A DNA stretch of 64,000 nucleotides, from NCBI GenBank assembly GCA_002496565.1, contig DAKJ01000015.1:144204-208203 (forward strand), read 5' to 3'. Below, in pieces: positions 46,507 to 55,502 of this stretch (within the stretch, counting starts at the first letter, position 1; each line of letters starts with the position of its first letter). The DNA is from Methanosarcina sp. UBA289. GTDB taxonomy: Archaea; Halobacteriota; Methanosarcinia; Methanosarcinales; Methanosarcinaceae. Under the pieces are notes generated by a model that worked only from the letters and a program-made list of their open reading frames with translations, did not search any database and was not told where the DNA came from. Position numbers and translations under genes: made by a program.

Positions 46507-47969
46507 GTAACGAAGAGATGAGGTCCGGGAATATAGTGAATCTATTCTTGAAATTTGTATTCCCGACTGTCGTTGGAGTTGTTATTGCCGGAATTCAGGG
46601 AATCATTGACGGCTTCTTTATAGGAAATGCTATAGGAAGCCAGGGGCTTGCAGCAGTCACTCTTGCCTATCCTGTTTATATGGTCATTATTGCCATGGGA
46701 GTAATTATCGGGATCGGTGCATCAAGTCTTGCGGCCCTGCAACTTGGAGAGGGGAATTTCAGGAGAGCCCTGGATATAGTACACAATGCTTTTTACCTCT
46801 GTCTTCTTACAGGAGCAGTTCTTACCGTAGCCGGGCTGGTTTTTTGTGAGACTTCGATCAGCATCCTTGGAGCCAGTGGGCCTGCTCTCGATTTTGCCCA
46901 TGATTATCTGAGGATTATCTTAATTGGCTCAGTCTTTATGATCCTTTCAGTTGCTCTTGAACCTCTGGTCAGGAACGACGGGAAACCCAGGCTTTGTATG
47001 AACATCATGATTGCAGGGGTAATTGTAAATCTTGTGCTTGATTACCTTTTCGTCATGCATATGGACATGGGAATGATGGGTGCCGCTCTTGCCACAATAA
47101 TTGCCTTTGCTCTCCCGGCAGTGCTGTTTATGCGTTATCTTTTCGGCAGCGAGGCAAAATTGAAACTCCGGATTAAAGCTATGAAATTCAAACTCGAGGC
47201 CCAGATCCAGATCCTCAGAGCCGGCTTTCCGTCTTTCGTGATGCAGTTATCATTGGCTCTCGTGCTCTTTGCACACAATTACATGCTACTTGGGTATGGT
47301 TCCGAACTTGCGGTCTCAGCCTATGGCATTATAGGATATGTCGTTTCAATATTCTCAATGCTTTTCGAGGGAATGGCTCTGGGAGTGCAGCCGATTATAA
47401 GTTTCAATTACGGAGCTGGCTATTATAAAAGAGTTTCAAAAACCCTGAAACTGACACTACTTTCGTGCATCCTTACCGGAGCTTTCGGATTTGTGCTAAT
47501 CAACCTCTTTCCGGAAAAAGTGGTGCAGATCTTCAGCCAGGGAGACTCCGAACTTATGGCGATTACCCTACGAGGAATGAAGATAATTATGTTCTCTTTG
47601 CTCGTTGAAGGAATCGTACTCCTTACTGCTATCTATTACCAGTCAATAAATAGGGTCAGAGAATCACTCTTTATCTCCCTCGGGAAGATTTTTGTCGTTC
47701 TCTTTCCTCTGCTCTTTATCCTGCCTGCTTTCTTCGGGCTGGATGGAGTCTGGGCTGCATCTCCGGCTACGGAATATATCATGGCGATAGTAGCTCTAGC
47801 AATGCTTTCGAAGGAATTCAAATTCCTCAGGCATGGTGTAAAGGCGAAATCTAAGCACTCAGCTGGTACAAAAAGGGCATTGCCTGTAGTTATAAACAGT
47901 GGAAAAGCCAAAGTTGGAGAAAGCCTTAGATTTGTTACTTTTAGGCTTCCAGAAAAAGATATCTCATGA
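46500..47969 (+). CDS. MATE-family multidrug efflux protein
   Basis: Protein of 489 residues with 12 transmembrane helices in two related halves. It starts GNIVNLFLKFVFPTVVGVVI, has the helix-1/2 pattern GIIDGFFIGNAIGSQGLAAV and the second-half equivalent SAYGIIGYVVSIFSMLFEGM. MATE proteins export cationic drugs or metabolites with H+ or Na+ exchange. A basic, soluble 45-residue tail follows the last helix. It is coupled to the small gene upstream, with an operator-like site 240 bp before that. Confidence 0.92.
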   Translation: MVSNEEMRSGNIVNLFLKFVFPTVVGVVIAGIQGIIDGFFIGNAIGSQGLAAVTLAYPVYMVIIAMGVIIGIGASSLAALQLGEGNFRRALDIVHNAFYLCLLTGAVLTVAGLVFCETSISILGASGPALDFAHDYLRIILIGSVFMILSVALEPLVRNDGKPRLCMNIMIAGVIVNLVLDYLFVMHMDMGMMGAALATIIAFALPAVLFMRYLFGSEAKLKLRIKAMKFKLEAQIQILRAGFPSFVMQLSLALVLFAHNYMLLGYGSELAVSAYGIIGYVVSIFSMLFEGMALGVQPIISFNYGAGYYKRVSKTLKLTLLSCILTGAFGFVLINLFPEKVVQIFSQGDSELMAITLRGMKIIMFSLLVEGIVLLTAIYYQSINRVRESLFISLGKIFVVLFPLLFILPAFFGLDGVWAASPATEYIMAIVALAMLSKEFKFLRHGVKAKSKHSAGTKRALPVVINSGKAKVGESLRFVTFRLPEKDIS

Positions 47970-47980
47970 GAGAACAATCC

Positions 47981-48054
47981 CTGAAATACAGTTTTTAAGG
48001 CTTTAAACAGGAGCAAGAAAGCTCCTCCATTCTACCGTAAAAACTGTATTTCAG
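47981..48054. terminator. Large perfect inverted repeat after the MATE gene
   Basis: The 17-bp arms ctgaaatacagttttta (47981-47997) and taaaaactgtatttcag (48038-48054) are perfect. They enclose a second hairpin, aggagc-aagaaa-gctcct (48009-48026). It starts 12 bp past the MATE stop. It may terminate transcription, but its length also fits a small mobile palindrome. Confidence 0.6.
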
Positions 48055-48221
48055 ATGAACATGTGAGTTCATATTATTATCTCATTTTTTGGTATTTCTG
48101 GGTTTGAGCATGAATATTTACAACGGTTTAATCCATACTATTTTAACCTGTTATCATTCTCCTGTTACTATTCTCAAAATAATATAAAATAATATCTTAG
48201 ACTGGAGATAGCTTGAGGTTA

Positions 48222-48962
48222 TTAAACAAATTTGAATCTTCTATTTAGTCTGATTTCACGGTAGCCGCAGTTTCTGCATTTAAAATACCTTATTTTCTTT
48301 CTGAAAACGTAATTTAAAACGTCAACACTTCTGTATTCTTCGATTGCATGCTCTTTCCCACATTCTTCGCAGGTATCTTCATTTAAATTGTCCTGTTTTT
48401 TCTCGCGATGGTGATCTATGGGTTGAGGTTCGACTTTTACATCTTCATGCCCGCAGTTTATGCAATGCCAATAGTTTGTTAGGGTTTTTGTATATGTGTC
48501 GATTTTGCTTTCTTCTTTTACGAGAGGAGCCTGAAATTCCTCAAAAACGAAATGCTTCCTGCATTTTTCGCAGTATGAGTCCGTACAATAATTCACAATG
48601 GCCCTGTAATAACCAAACATATATAGGAAAGCAACCTCTGACACAATCGTTAAAAATTTTCCGGCTGATAGAAAGCCTTCGGATTTTATGGAGAAAAAAG
48701 TAGGAGAAAGCATCAAAAGTAGGAATAGTAATATTGAAAGGAGAAGTAGTTTTGAGAATAATCTGGCCCTTTTTTGAATTTTTTCTACTCCAAGTTTATT
48801 TGCCAGATTAACAGCCTCTTCCCTGCTTTCAGGACTATATCTGGGATTTAGTCTCTGGGTCATTTCCACGATGTCATTTTCAGGGTCTATTTTGTAATTG
48901 ATGCCTTTATAGAAAGCCTGATATGAACCTGATGGAAACCTTATGCGTTTGTCTTTTGTCAA
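48222..48962 (-). CDS. Membrane protein with zinc-ribbon motifs
   Basis: Protein of 246 residues. Two transmembrane helices (about 68-90 and 98-120; LLLLSILLFLLLMLSPTFF) split a soluble head from a cysteine-rich C-terminal half. Four CxxC knuckles follow: CEKC and CINC, then CEEC and CRNC (KCRNCGYREIRL), enough for two zinc ribbons. Function unknown. The start is a TTG at 48962 with no good Shine-Dalgarno, so the true start could differ. Confidence 0.7.
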   Translation of the reverse strand: MTKDKRIRFPSGSYQAFYKGINYKIDPENDIVEMTQRLNPRYSPESREEAVNLANKLGVEKIQKRARLFSKLLLLSILLFLLLMLSPTFFSIKSEGFLSAGKFLTIVSEVAFLYMFGYYRAIVNYCTDSYCEKCRKHFVFEEFQAPLVKEESKIDTYTKTLTNYWHCINCGHEDVKVEPQPIDHHREKKQDNLNEDTCEECGKEHAIEEYRSVDVLNYVFRKKIRYFKCRNCGYREIRLNRRFKFV

Positions 48963-49273
48963 TAGATCAGCGGCCCGTATCTGGTTGGATTAGCTGTTAT
49001 TCATGACTATTTTTTATATATCTCAGGGCATAATAAATGTTTTTCCCGCAGAGTTGTGACTCTGCCGCCCGACTCTTATTTCGGGATGACGGTCCGAATT
49101 CTGCTTCGACAACATGCTGTCCGCTTTGCTACTTCATTCGTTCAAGCGGACTACAATATAAAAAATAAAATGTAGAAAATAAAAAGATATCAATGAAGAC
49201 GTAAAAAGTTAACGATACCAAAAAACAAAAGTCATTCACAGGAATGAAAATGTTATTTTTAAAAATTAGAGAA
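48963..49273. other. Spacer between tRNA and zinc-ribbon gene with two hairpins
   Basis: gcagagt-tgtg-actctgc (49048-49065) and gtccgctt...aagcggac (49119-49151) can fold. On the minus strand they lie downstream of the tRNA, so either may help terminate it. No gene. Confidence 0.5.
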
Positions 49274-49344
49274 GCCAAGGTCCGGATTTGAACCAGGACT
49301 GAATCGCTCTGCTGGCGATTGCGTGACCGCTCCGCCACCTTGGC
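49274..49344 (-). tRNA. tRNA-Cys (anticodon GCA), unusual anticodon loop
   Basis: 71 nt fold as a cloverleaf: acceptor gccaagg/ccttggc, D stem gcg/cgc, anticodon stem atcgc/gcgat with loop CAGCAGA, and T loop ttcaaat. The symmetric stem fixes the anticodon as GCA (Cys), and the discriminator base is U73, the cysteine identity base. CCA is not encoded. Two features are odd: position 33 is A where U is nearly universal, and the T stem has a C-A mismatch at 49-65 plus a U-G pair. It may be a divergent functional isoacceptor or a decaying copy. Confidence 0.8.
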
Positions 49345-49371
49345 AGTCTGCACAACCTAATACAGTATACG

Positions 49372-49388
49372 AATATATATATTTTTTG
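49372..49388 (-). promoter_or_regulatory. TATA box of the tRNA gene
   Basis: On the minus strand tcaaaaaatatatatatt lies about 30-40 bp before the tRNA 5' end, an archetypal archaeal box A. A strong promoter argues that the tRNA is expressed. Confidence 0.65.
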
Positions 49389-49773
49389 ACTGATAGTATA
49401 TCGTTACTCACACAGTGCCACTTACAAAATCGTTTTTTCTATGAACTTTCAACTTTATTCTTGAAGTAATCCCCTGAGAGAAAGGGTATAATGGCTTTAA
49501 ATCCCGAGAAAACCCATTTAATTTTTAATTTCTATTTTGAGTGTAATGGAAATATAAGAAAAATAATAAAAATTCTTTTAAATTTATTTCACAAGTATTT
49601 TATATTCAGATATGTGTTTTTATAATTTATTTGCCGTTGGAGGTACTTGGAGGTCTGAAGGGGTTAGTTACAAGGATTGTGCTTCCTGACTATGATAGTA
49701 AACGTGAGTAGCTCCAGGGTAAAAATAACAAAGACCTGTTTAAGAGACTTGAGACACTGGAGAAGGATCAAGT
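49389..49773. other. Spacer upstream of the giant gene
   Basis: AT-rich host-like sequence up to about 49620, then a more balanced composition. No ORF. ggagaaggatcaa just before 49774 gives the Shine-Dalgarno of the giant gene. Confidence 0.5.
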
Positions 49774-52700
49774 ATGAATAGAGTCAGCATCAACGGTTTT
49801 TTGAAACCCACTGATAACGGACCCATCACTGACGAGTATCTGGGCCATTTTTTGAAGGTCAGCTACATTCAGGAAATTAGCGGTAATTCGATTTACAGTA
49901 GGGATCGCATTGATGTCGAACGAAACGGAGCCTTCCGTTTTTTCTTACCCAATCAGGATCTACTAGGCGGGAAATCAATCACGATCGCGGCGTTTGCACC
50001 GGATGGTGAGCAATTGGGCACTCAGAACTACAGTTTTGGAAGTCTGAATGCAGCTATTTTATCAGAAAATGTAGAAGATGACACACAACCCCTGATCCTG
50101 CACGTGGACCCCAAGGTTATTCAATTCAATGAATCAAGCCCGGTTCTGAATGCCTATCGAAAGGTTGCGGGCAAAGTCATTGATATTTCTGGGGAGAAGA
50201 AAGTTGCCGGCATTCAGATCGTCATCATGGCAAGTGATGATCCGAATGCTGCCGTGGATAGCCAAAGCTATCGCCCGATCTTCTCTGCACAGACAGATCG
50301 TGGGGGCTATTTCTTCGGGCGGGTGGATAATAAGAAGACTCATGAAGGAGCCTACGGACTTATTGCCGGACTCGAGGGTACACCCATCCCGATAACCCTC
50401 GACAACAAGAAAATCCCCAAAGATATCATCCTGGTCGCTGATCTGTCTGGCTTACCCAGTGAGGTACTGTCCAGCAGCGGAACTCCTAATCTACCGGATG
50501 CGGAAGATCTGGTTAGCAGCCCCTCATTTTCCCAGGATCTGGGAGGGAGATGTGTCGATTTTACGATCCCGAACCGCACCCTGGAAGAATTCAGCTTTTA
50601 CCATACTGTTAGGACCACGGAACCTGAGATCAAAGGCCTTACTATTACGGCTAAAGAAAGCAAATACATAAAAGATGAACTGCTGGCCATCTCCGACGAG
50701 CTCTTCACAATTTTCGGCAGACTCAACAATTCATTCAATACTTTATCCGTCATTCCTTACACAGTGGATGAAGAAAAAACGACAGCTGAAATGGATAATG
50801 CGGTGCGGATAAAAAGCACGCAAACCTCTGCTCCGGCCTCGCCGGTTTACTACCTGAAAGTGCCTTCAGGAACCACGCAGCTCAAATTAAGCACACAAGA
50901 TCTGCTGCAGGTGAGTCCAGGAACCAACTTCAGCCTTTTGGTCAAAATACTGTCCGAGCAGGCGCGCCGAAAGGCGAAGTTGCAGGAATTACATCAACAA
51001 CTTGCCGCGGCCTACTGTGGTAAATACGGGGTTCAGGAAGCTAAGACCTACTGCGAGGCCTTGACATCCAAGAATGCTTTGAATTACGCTACCCTGGAAT
51101 CTATCCTTGGACACATCCAGAAGTATGCAAAGTTTGTTGAACCTAATAGCAAACTGGCCATACAGTTTGAAGAATTCGTTTCTGATATTAGTGAACTAAT
51201 GCAGCAACCCTTTGCGGATTCCGGGCTCATTGCCGTCATGAAAACCCGTGGGGTAAAGCTGATCCAGGATGTAGACACGACCACAAATGAATCTCAGGAT
51301 CAAGAAGAACTGCTTGGATATCTGCGACGTTTGGTGACCGAACTGGCACAGGTGAGCGAAAAAGGTGCATACAATTTCGAACCCTGCCCATCCACTGTGA
51401 AAAAGAAAACAATGGGTATTCGATGCTTGATACATCAGTTTGAAGACACGAAGGAAGTGCTGCGCAATAAAGCCATCTTCTCGCTCGGTGAGATCCTGAT
51501 GATTCGCGCCAACTACGATGTATTTATTACTAGCATCGCGGCATTTCTCAATCTGCTGGAGCAGTTCCACAGTTTCTATACCTCAAGCACGGCCTTCATG
51601 ATCTCTTTAGAAGATAATTACTTTATCGAGAACTACAACCCCATCAAAAGTTCGTTGAACAGACTGAAAAGGCAGATCTACACCGCCATCAATAAAATCG
51701 AGGATATTGAGCGCGCCTACATCTCCAACCATCCCGGTCGTAAGGAACTGACAGTCGAGAATAGTATAGACTGGGATGAAACTCCCACGATTTATGAAAA
51801 TACCACGATTGCGCACGGCCATATCCTGCACTTCAAGCAAAAATGGAAGGCTGATGGGTATTCGCTCGGGGATTTACTCTATAGCTTGCCGCTGGCGCCC
51901 TGCCAGGAAAAGCAGATAGCGATTATCGACTGGGATCGTGAAGAACGCTCCGCCCGAAGCGAGAGCCAAACAATCACAGAGGCCTTAGTGGCCGATATTT
52001 CACACGACCGGGATATCAGTGAAATAATCAGTTCATCTTTCCGGGAGAGTATCAATGCCAGTTCAACCAATAAGACAGGTTCCACCAGCGGCGGTATCGG
52101 TGGCGCCTTTGGGTTCATAGGCAACTCATTAGGCCTCGGCATTGCTGGAGGTGTTTCCCATTCAGGTGCCTCATCCAGTTCTACTGCTACGCAAAACTCA
52201 TCTCGGGATCTGGCAGGCAGTACATTGAACCGGCTGCAGGATAGTATCGCTCAGTCGGCCTCATCGCTCAGGAACCAGCGGAGTACGGTTATACAGACCG
52301 TCGGGCAAACCGAGAACATGACGGTACAGACCGAGGTGATTAAAAACAATAACCATTGTCATGCCATGACTGTGGAGTATTTCGAGGTGCTGAAGCATTA
52401 TGCGATCGAAACGGAACTTGTGGACGTCCAGGAGTGCCTGTTTGTCCCACTGCCGATGAGCCTCTTCGATCATCAAAAGATACTTCGCTGGCGGAACACT
52501 CTACGCCGGGCTGTTTATGGCCAAAAACTGATCAGAGGCTTTGATGCTATAGGACGGATCGCCAATAATTACGCCGATTCTGACCTACCTATCGGCAGCT
52601 ACGCGGATGAAGTGATTGAGGATTTTAGCGGCAATTTCTCAATCTCGTTCGAACTCAAACGCCCTTATAAAAGTGCAATCGACGAAATGAAAAAAACCGA

Positions 52701-54726
52701 AACATACGACCTTAACGTGCCGTTCCCGTGGTTTTTCGGCTCGATGGAATTTACGCTGGAGCGTGAAGTCCCGCTGACTGAAGCCGAAAAGGATGCCGTT
52801 TTCGAAACACAATACGCCCCGGAAATCGTCCGCACTTTTATCGATAATATCGAGATTGATGCCATCGCAGAGGATGGTACTGAAAGACCATTGAAGCTGG
52901 ACTTTACCTTACTCTCGAATTACAATCGTGGAGTTCCTCTGGAAGTGAAACTCGCTAGTCAAGTGACACAGAATATCACCCGGCGCCAAATAAAGCATCT
53001 GCGTTTTCGCGCCAATACAACCGTAGACGCTTCTTCCAAGATCATATTACGGTCGGTCTATCTCTATTACCGAACCAAACATTTGAACGAATCCATTGTC
53101 AGGAACAGTCGGGTTAACAATGATATAATCAATAAGGTAGAGGTGCGAATCGGACTCAGTACGCCACCCTTTTTTGAGACTCAGAGAAAGACCGATGCGG
53201 CATTGATGTATACGCCACTTTCCGACAAAGAGCTGAGGGATCCGAGAAAGGAGGACCGCGAAGCTGCCGCCGCTTTGGTCAGTTTTTTGAACGAGCACTT
53301 GGAAATGGCCCATAAGGTGATCTGGTACAGCATGGATGCCAGCCGGTTGTTCGGTCTGCTGGATGGCTACATTGCACCAAATTCGGGTGGCAAGAGCGTC
53401 GCTAGTGTTGTCGAGAACAAAATATTGGGTATTGTCGGGAATAATCTTGTGCTTAAGGTCGTGCCTGGCGAGCGTCTTGATCCCGTATTCAAGGGCGTCG
53501 AAGACCTGTTGGCCTACTATCAACCAACCACGAAGCCGGACCCGTTCCGGATCAGTGTCCCGACTAAAGGCGTCTATGCGGAATCCGTAATGGGTAAATG
53601 CAACAGCTGCGAAGAAATCGATGATTCCCGACACTGGCGCTTTTCCGAAGTCCCTTGTGATGCCAAAGCCACAATCATCGACCCGATTTCCACCAGTACC
53701 CGACGCTCTGATGTGGGCAATCTGCAGGTCAAGGATCTACCATCAAGTATCATCGCTATGCAGACGGCACCTGCTTCACCCGATCCTACCGGCCTAGGTG
53801 CAGCACTTAATCTCCTTGGCAAGAGCGATGTCTTTAAGGATATGACCGGCTTGACTGGCACCCAGGCCAATGCACTGAAAGCTCTAGAGACCACGTCCCA
53901 AAGCGTGACCGATCTTGTAGGTATGGCTGCCGATCTCAAGAAGCAGGATGCTATGAAGAAAGATATCGGTAAGACACTGAAAACCATTCAGGAAGCTGAA
54001 AGCAGCAAGCAGATTTCCAGAGACCAGGCCAACAAGCTTGCTTACAGTGCCTTGAGCTCTATGGTGGGTGAACCGACTGCGAAACCGACAACCCTGACCC
54101 AGGAGAAGGAAGTTCAGGATCTGATCAAGTCCCAGTCGCAGCAAAAAGCACCGAATATCAAGATCAGCCGTGGGACGGAATTGGTCGAGGTTAACGAGCC
54201 CAAAACCGGCGGTACCGGAACCTATTTTAATTACACTGTTCCTGGGATCGTGCCGATCATTGCGCAGCCCTCGAGTATGACCTGCTGGGCCACGGTTGCG
54301 ACCATGATGATTTCCTGGAAGGATAAAAAGTCATATACTATTGAGGCTGCAATGGATAAAGCAGGTGCGAAATACCGGGCCATGTTCGATGCTAACCAGG
54401 GACTACCCGCAGAGGAGCATGGAGACTTTGCTAAAGCATGTAAAATGACTGGTGAGCCGCCCATGTGCTACACTGTAAACGGCATGCGGGAATTGCTTGA
54501 GCTTCATGGACCTCTTATCGTGATCGCCGATGAAGCTCCAGGTGACCTCTGGGCCATTCACGCACGTGTAGTTCGTGGCATATATGGAGACGGCACAGTC
54601 GATGGCACCTCCCTGCGGATTAACGATCCTGCGGGCGGTCGTCAGTATACTGAGTCCTTCCGTGCCTTCTCCCAGAAGTATGAAGAAGTGGCAGATGCCC
54701 CGCGTTTGCAAGTTATGCACTTCTAA
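49774..54726 (+). CDS. 1650-residue multidomain protein with C-terminal AvrRpt2-like cysteine protease
   Basis: One uninterrupted frame, with no signal peptide. Residues about 1-95 and 125-230 look like two transthyretin/carboxypeptidase-regulatory-like beta domains (RKVAGKVIDISGEKKVAGIQ). Residues 290-740 are mainly helical. YSLGDLLYSLPLAPCQEKQI (about 707-726) precedes a Gly/Ser-rich segment (about 765-815, GGIGGAFGFIGNSLGLGIAG). A large mixed region follows to about 1290, then an Ala/Gln-rich helical linker to about 1470. The end is a papain-fold domain with C1504 (MTCWATVATMM), H1596 (WAIHARVVRGI) and N1617-D1618 (INDPAGG), the C70/AvrRpt2-like pattern. Base and codon use are visibly more GC-rich than its neighbours, suggesting transfer, probably from bacteria. 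Function unknown; a protease effector or self-processing surface/assembly protein is possible. Confidence 0.85.
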   Translation: MNRVSINGFLKPTDNGPITDEYLGHFLKVSYIQEISGNSIYSRDRIDVERNGAFRFFLPNQDLLGGKSITIAAFAPDGEQLGTQNYSFGSLNAAILSENVEDDTQPLILHVDPKVIQFNESSPVLNAYRKVAGKVIDISGEKKVAGIQIVIMASDDPNAAVDSQSYRPIFSAQTDRGGYFFGRVDNKKTHEGAYGLIAGLEGTPIPITLDNKKIPKDIILVADLSGLPSEVLSSSGTPNLPDAEDLVSSPSFSQDLGGRCVDFTIPNRTLEEFSFYHTVRTTEPEIKGLTITAKESKYIKDELLAISDELFTIFGRLNNSFNTLSVIPYTVDEEKTTAEMDNAVRIKSTQTSAPASPVYYLKVPSGTTQLKLSTQDLLQVSPGTNFSLLVKILSEQARRKAKLQELHQQLAAAYCGKYGVQEAKTYCEALTSKNALNYATLESILGHIQKYAKFVEPNSKLAIQFEEFVSDISELMQQPFADSGLIAVMKTRGVKLIQDVDTTTNESQDQEELLGYLRRLVTELAQVSEKGAYNFEPCPSTVKKKTMGIRCLIHQFEDTKEVLRNKAIFSLGEILMIRANYDVFITSIAAFLNLLEQFHSFYTSSTAFMISLEDNYFIENYNPIKSSLNRLKRQIYTAINKIEDIERAYISNHPGRKELTVENSIDWDETPTIYENTTIAHGHILHFKQKWKADGYSLGDLLYSLPLAPCQEKQIAIIDWDREERSARSESQTITEALVADISHDRDISEIISSSFRESINASSTNKTGSTSGGIGGAFGFIGNSLGLGIAGGVSHSGASSSSTATQNSSRDLAGSTLNRLQDSIAQSASSLRNQRSTVIQTVGQTENMTVQTEVIKNNNHCHAMTVEYFEVLKHYAIETELVDVQECLFVPLPMSLFDHQKILRWRNTLRRAVYGQKLIRGFDAIGRIANNYADSDLPIGSYADEVIEDFSGNFSISFELKRPYKSAIDEMKKTETYDLNVPFPWFFGSMEFTLEREVPLTEAEKDAVFETQYAPEIVRTFIDNIEIDAIAEDGTERPLKLDFTLLSNYNRGVPLEVKLASQVTQNITRRQIKHLRFRANTTVDASSKIILRSVYLYYRTKHLNESIVRNSRVNNDIINKVEVRIGLSTPPFFETQRKTDAALMYTPLSDKELRDPRKEDREAAAALVSFLNEHLEMAHKVIWYSMDASRLFGLLDGYIAPNSGGKSVASVVENKILGIVGNNLVLKVVPGERLDPVFKGVEDLLAYYQPTTKPDPFRISVPTKGVYAESVMGKCNSCEEIDDSRHWRFSEVPCDAKATIIDPISTSTRRSDVGNLQVKDLPSSIIAMQTAPASPDPTGLGAALNLLGKSDVFKDMTGLTGTQANALKALETTSQSVTDLVGMAADLKKQDAMKKDIGKTLKTIQEAESSKQISRDQANKLAYSALSSMVGEPTAKPTTLTQEKEVQDLIKSQSQQKAPNIKISRGTELVEVNEPKTGGTGTYFNYTVPGIVPIIAQPSSMTCWATVATMMISWKDKKSYTIEAAMDKAGAKYRAMFDANQGLPAEEHGDFAKACKMTGEPPMCYTVNGMRELLELHGPLIVIADEAPGDLWAIHARVVRGIYGDGTVDGTSLRINDPAGGRQYTESFRAFSQKYEEVADAPRLQVMHF

Positions 54727-55502
54727 TCCACCTTGACATTTGCCCTTGACATCTGCCTTTGACATGGTGGCTGTAAAGTCATTATACCAAGGGCATTCAT
54801 TTTTCTTAGAAATCTCCATAATCTTTTTTTCACGCTGTCTAAAAGAGATTGTAGGACAGCCTGTTTAGGAAAGAGTGACCGCACACAATTGATTTTTTTT
54901 GGTGGCAATCCCTTAGATTAGCGAATTTAGCTAAGCTGAAGCAACGCCATTAGCCATCTTAAATGGAGCTTGTCACGCTCGGCGCAGGAGAGTTGCCTTT
55001 CAGAAAAGAAAGTCAGCAACAAATCAGAAGAATACATGAACCTTCTTCTTTTTGAACCAAGTCCTGTCAGAAAATCACAAGTTTTGGTAAGATATTTCTC
55101 TAGTAAGAACCCAATAAAATAACATTAAATGCTAAAAATATTATACATGATAGATACATGATACAACTTGCGTTCCTATCAAAAAACTCTACTATAAATG
55201 TTCTATCCTACAAAGATCTGCAGCATAAGGGTTAAGGATTGAAAATTAAGATTCAGTCCTAAATTCTATTCCAGGCCTTTTTTCAGATTGAGAAAAAGCA
55301 TTTTGAGTGTCTTTCAGTGAATCCAGGCTTTTGTGTGGGAACGTATCCTTCCTTTGAAAAAAGTTCCCTATCTACTTTTTCTTCACTTCTTGCCACTTCT
55401 TTCTATCTTTTTCTGTTTTTTCTGTTCACCCATTTTTTCTCAATGTTTTTTCGTTTTTCCTCAATGTTCTTTTTATTTACTTTCTCCTCACTGTCTTTTT
55501 TG
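54727..55502. other. 0.78-kb spacer with 13-bp repeats and a polypyrimidine tract
   Basis: Three 13-bp units (cttgacatttgcc and variants) at 54732-54770 directly follow the giant gene. From about 55365 to 55502 the plus strand is almost pure pyrimidine. A 28-codon frame at 55036 (MNLLLFEPSPVRKSQVLVRY) looks protein-like but is too short to call. Confidence 0.5.
54732..54770. repeat. 13-bp tandem repeat, three copies
   Basis: cttgacatttgcc, cttgacatctgcc and tttgacatggtgg follow each other without gap, 5 bp after the giant gene's stop. Confidence 0.75.

Noticed and set aside
55036..55122. 28-codon frame MNLLLFEPSPVRKSQ
   Set aside because: It faintly resembles the start of an RsmE-like methyltransferase, but is too short and nothing follows.
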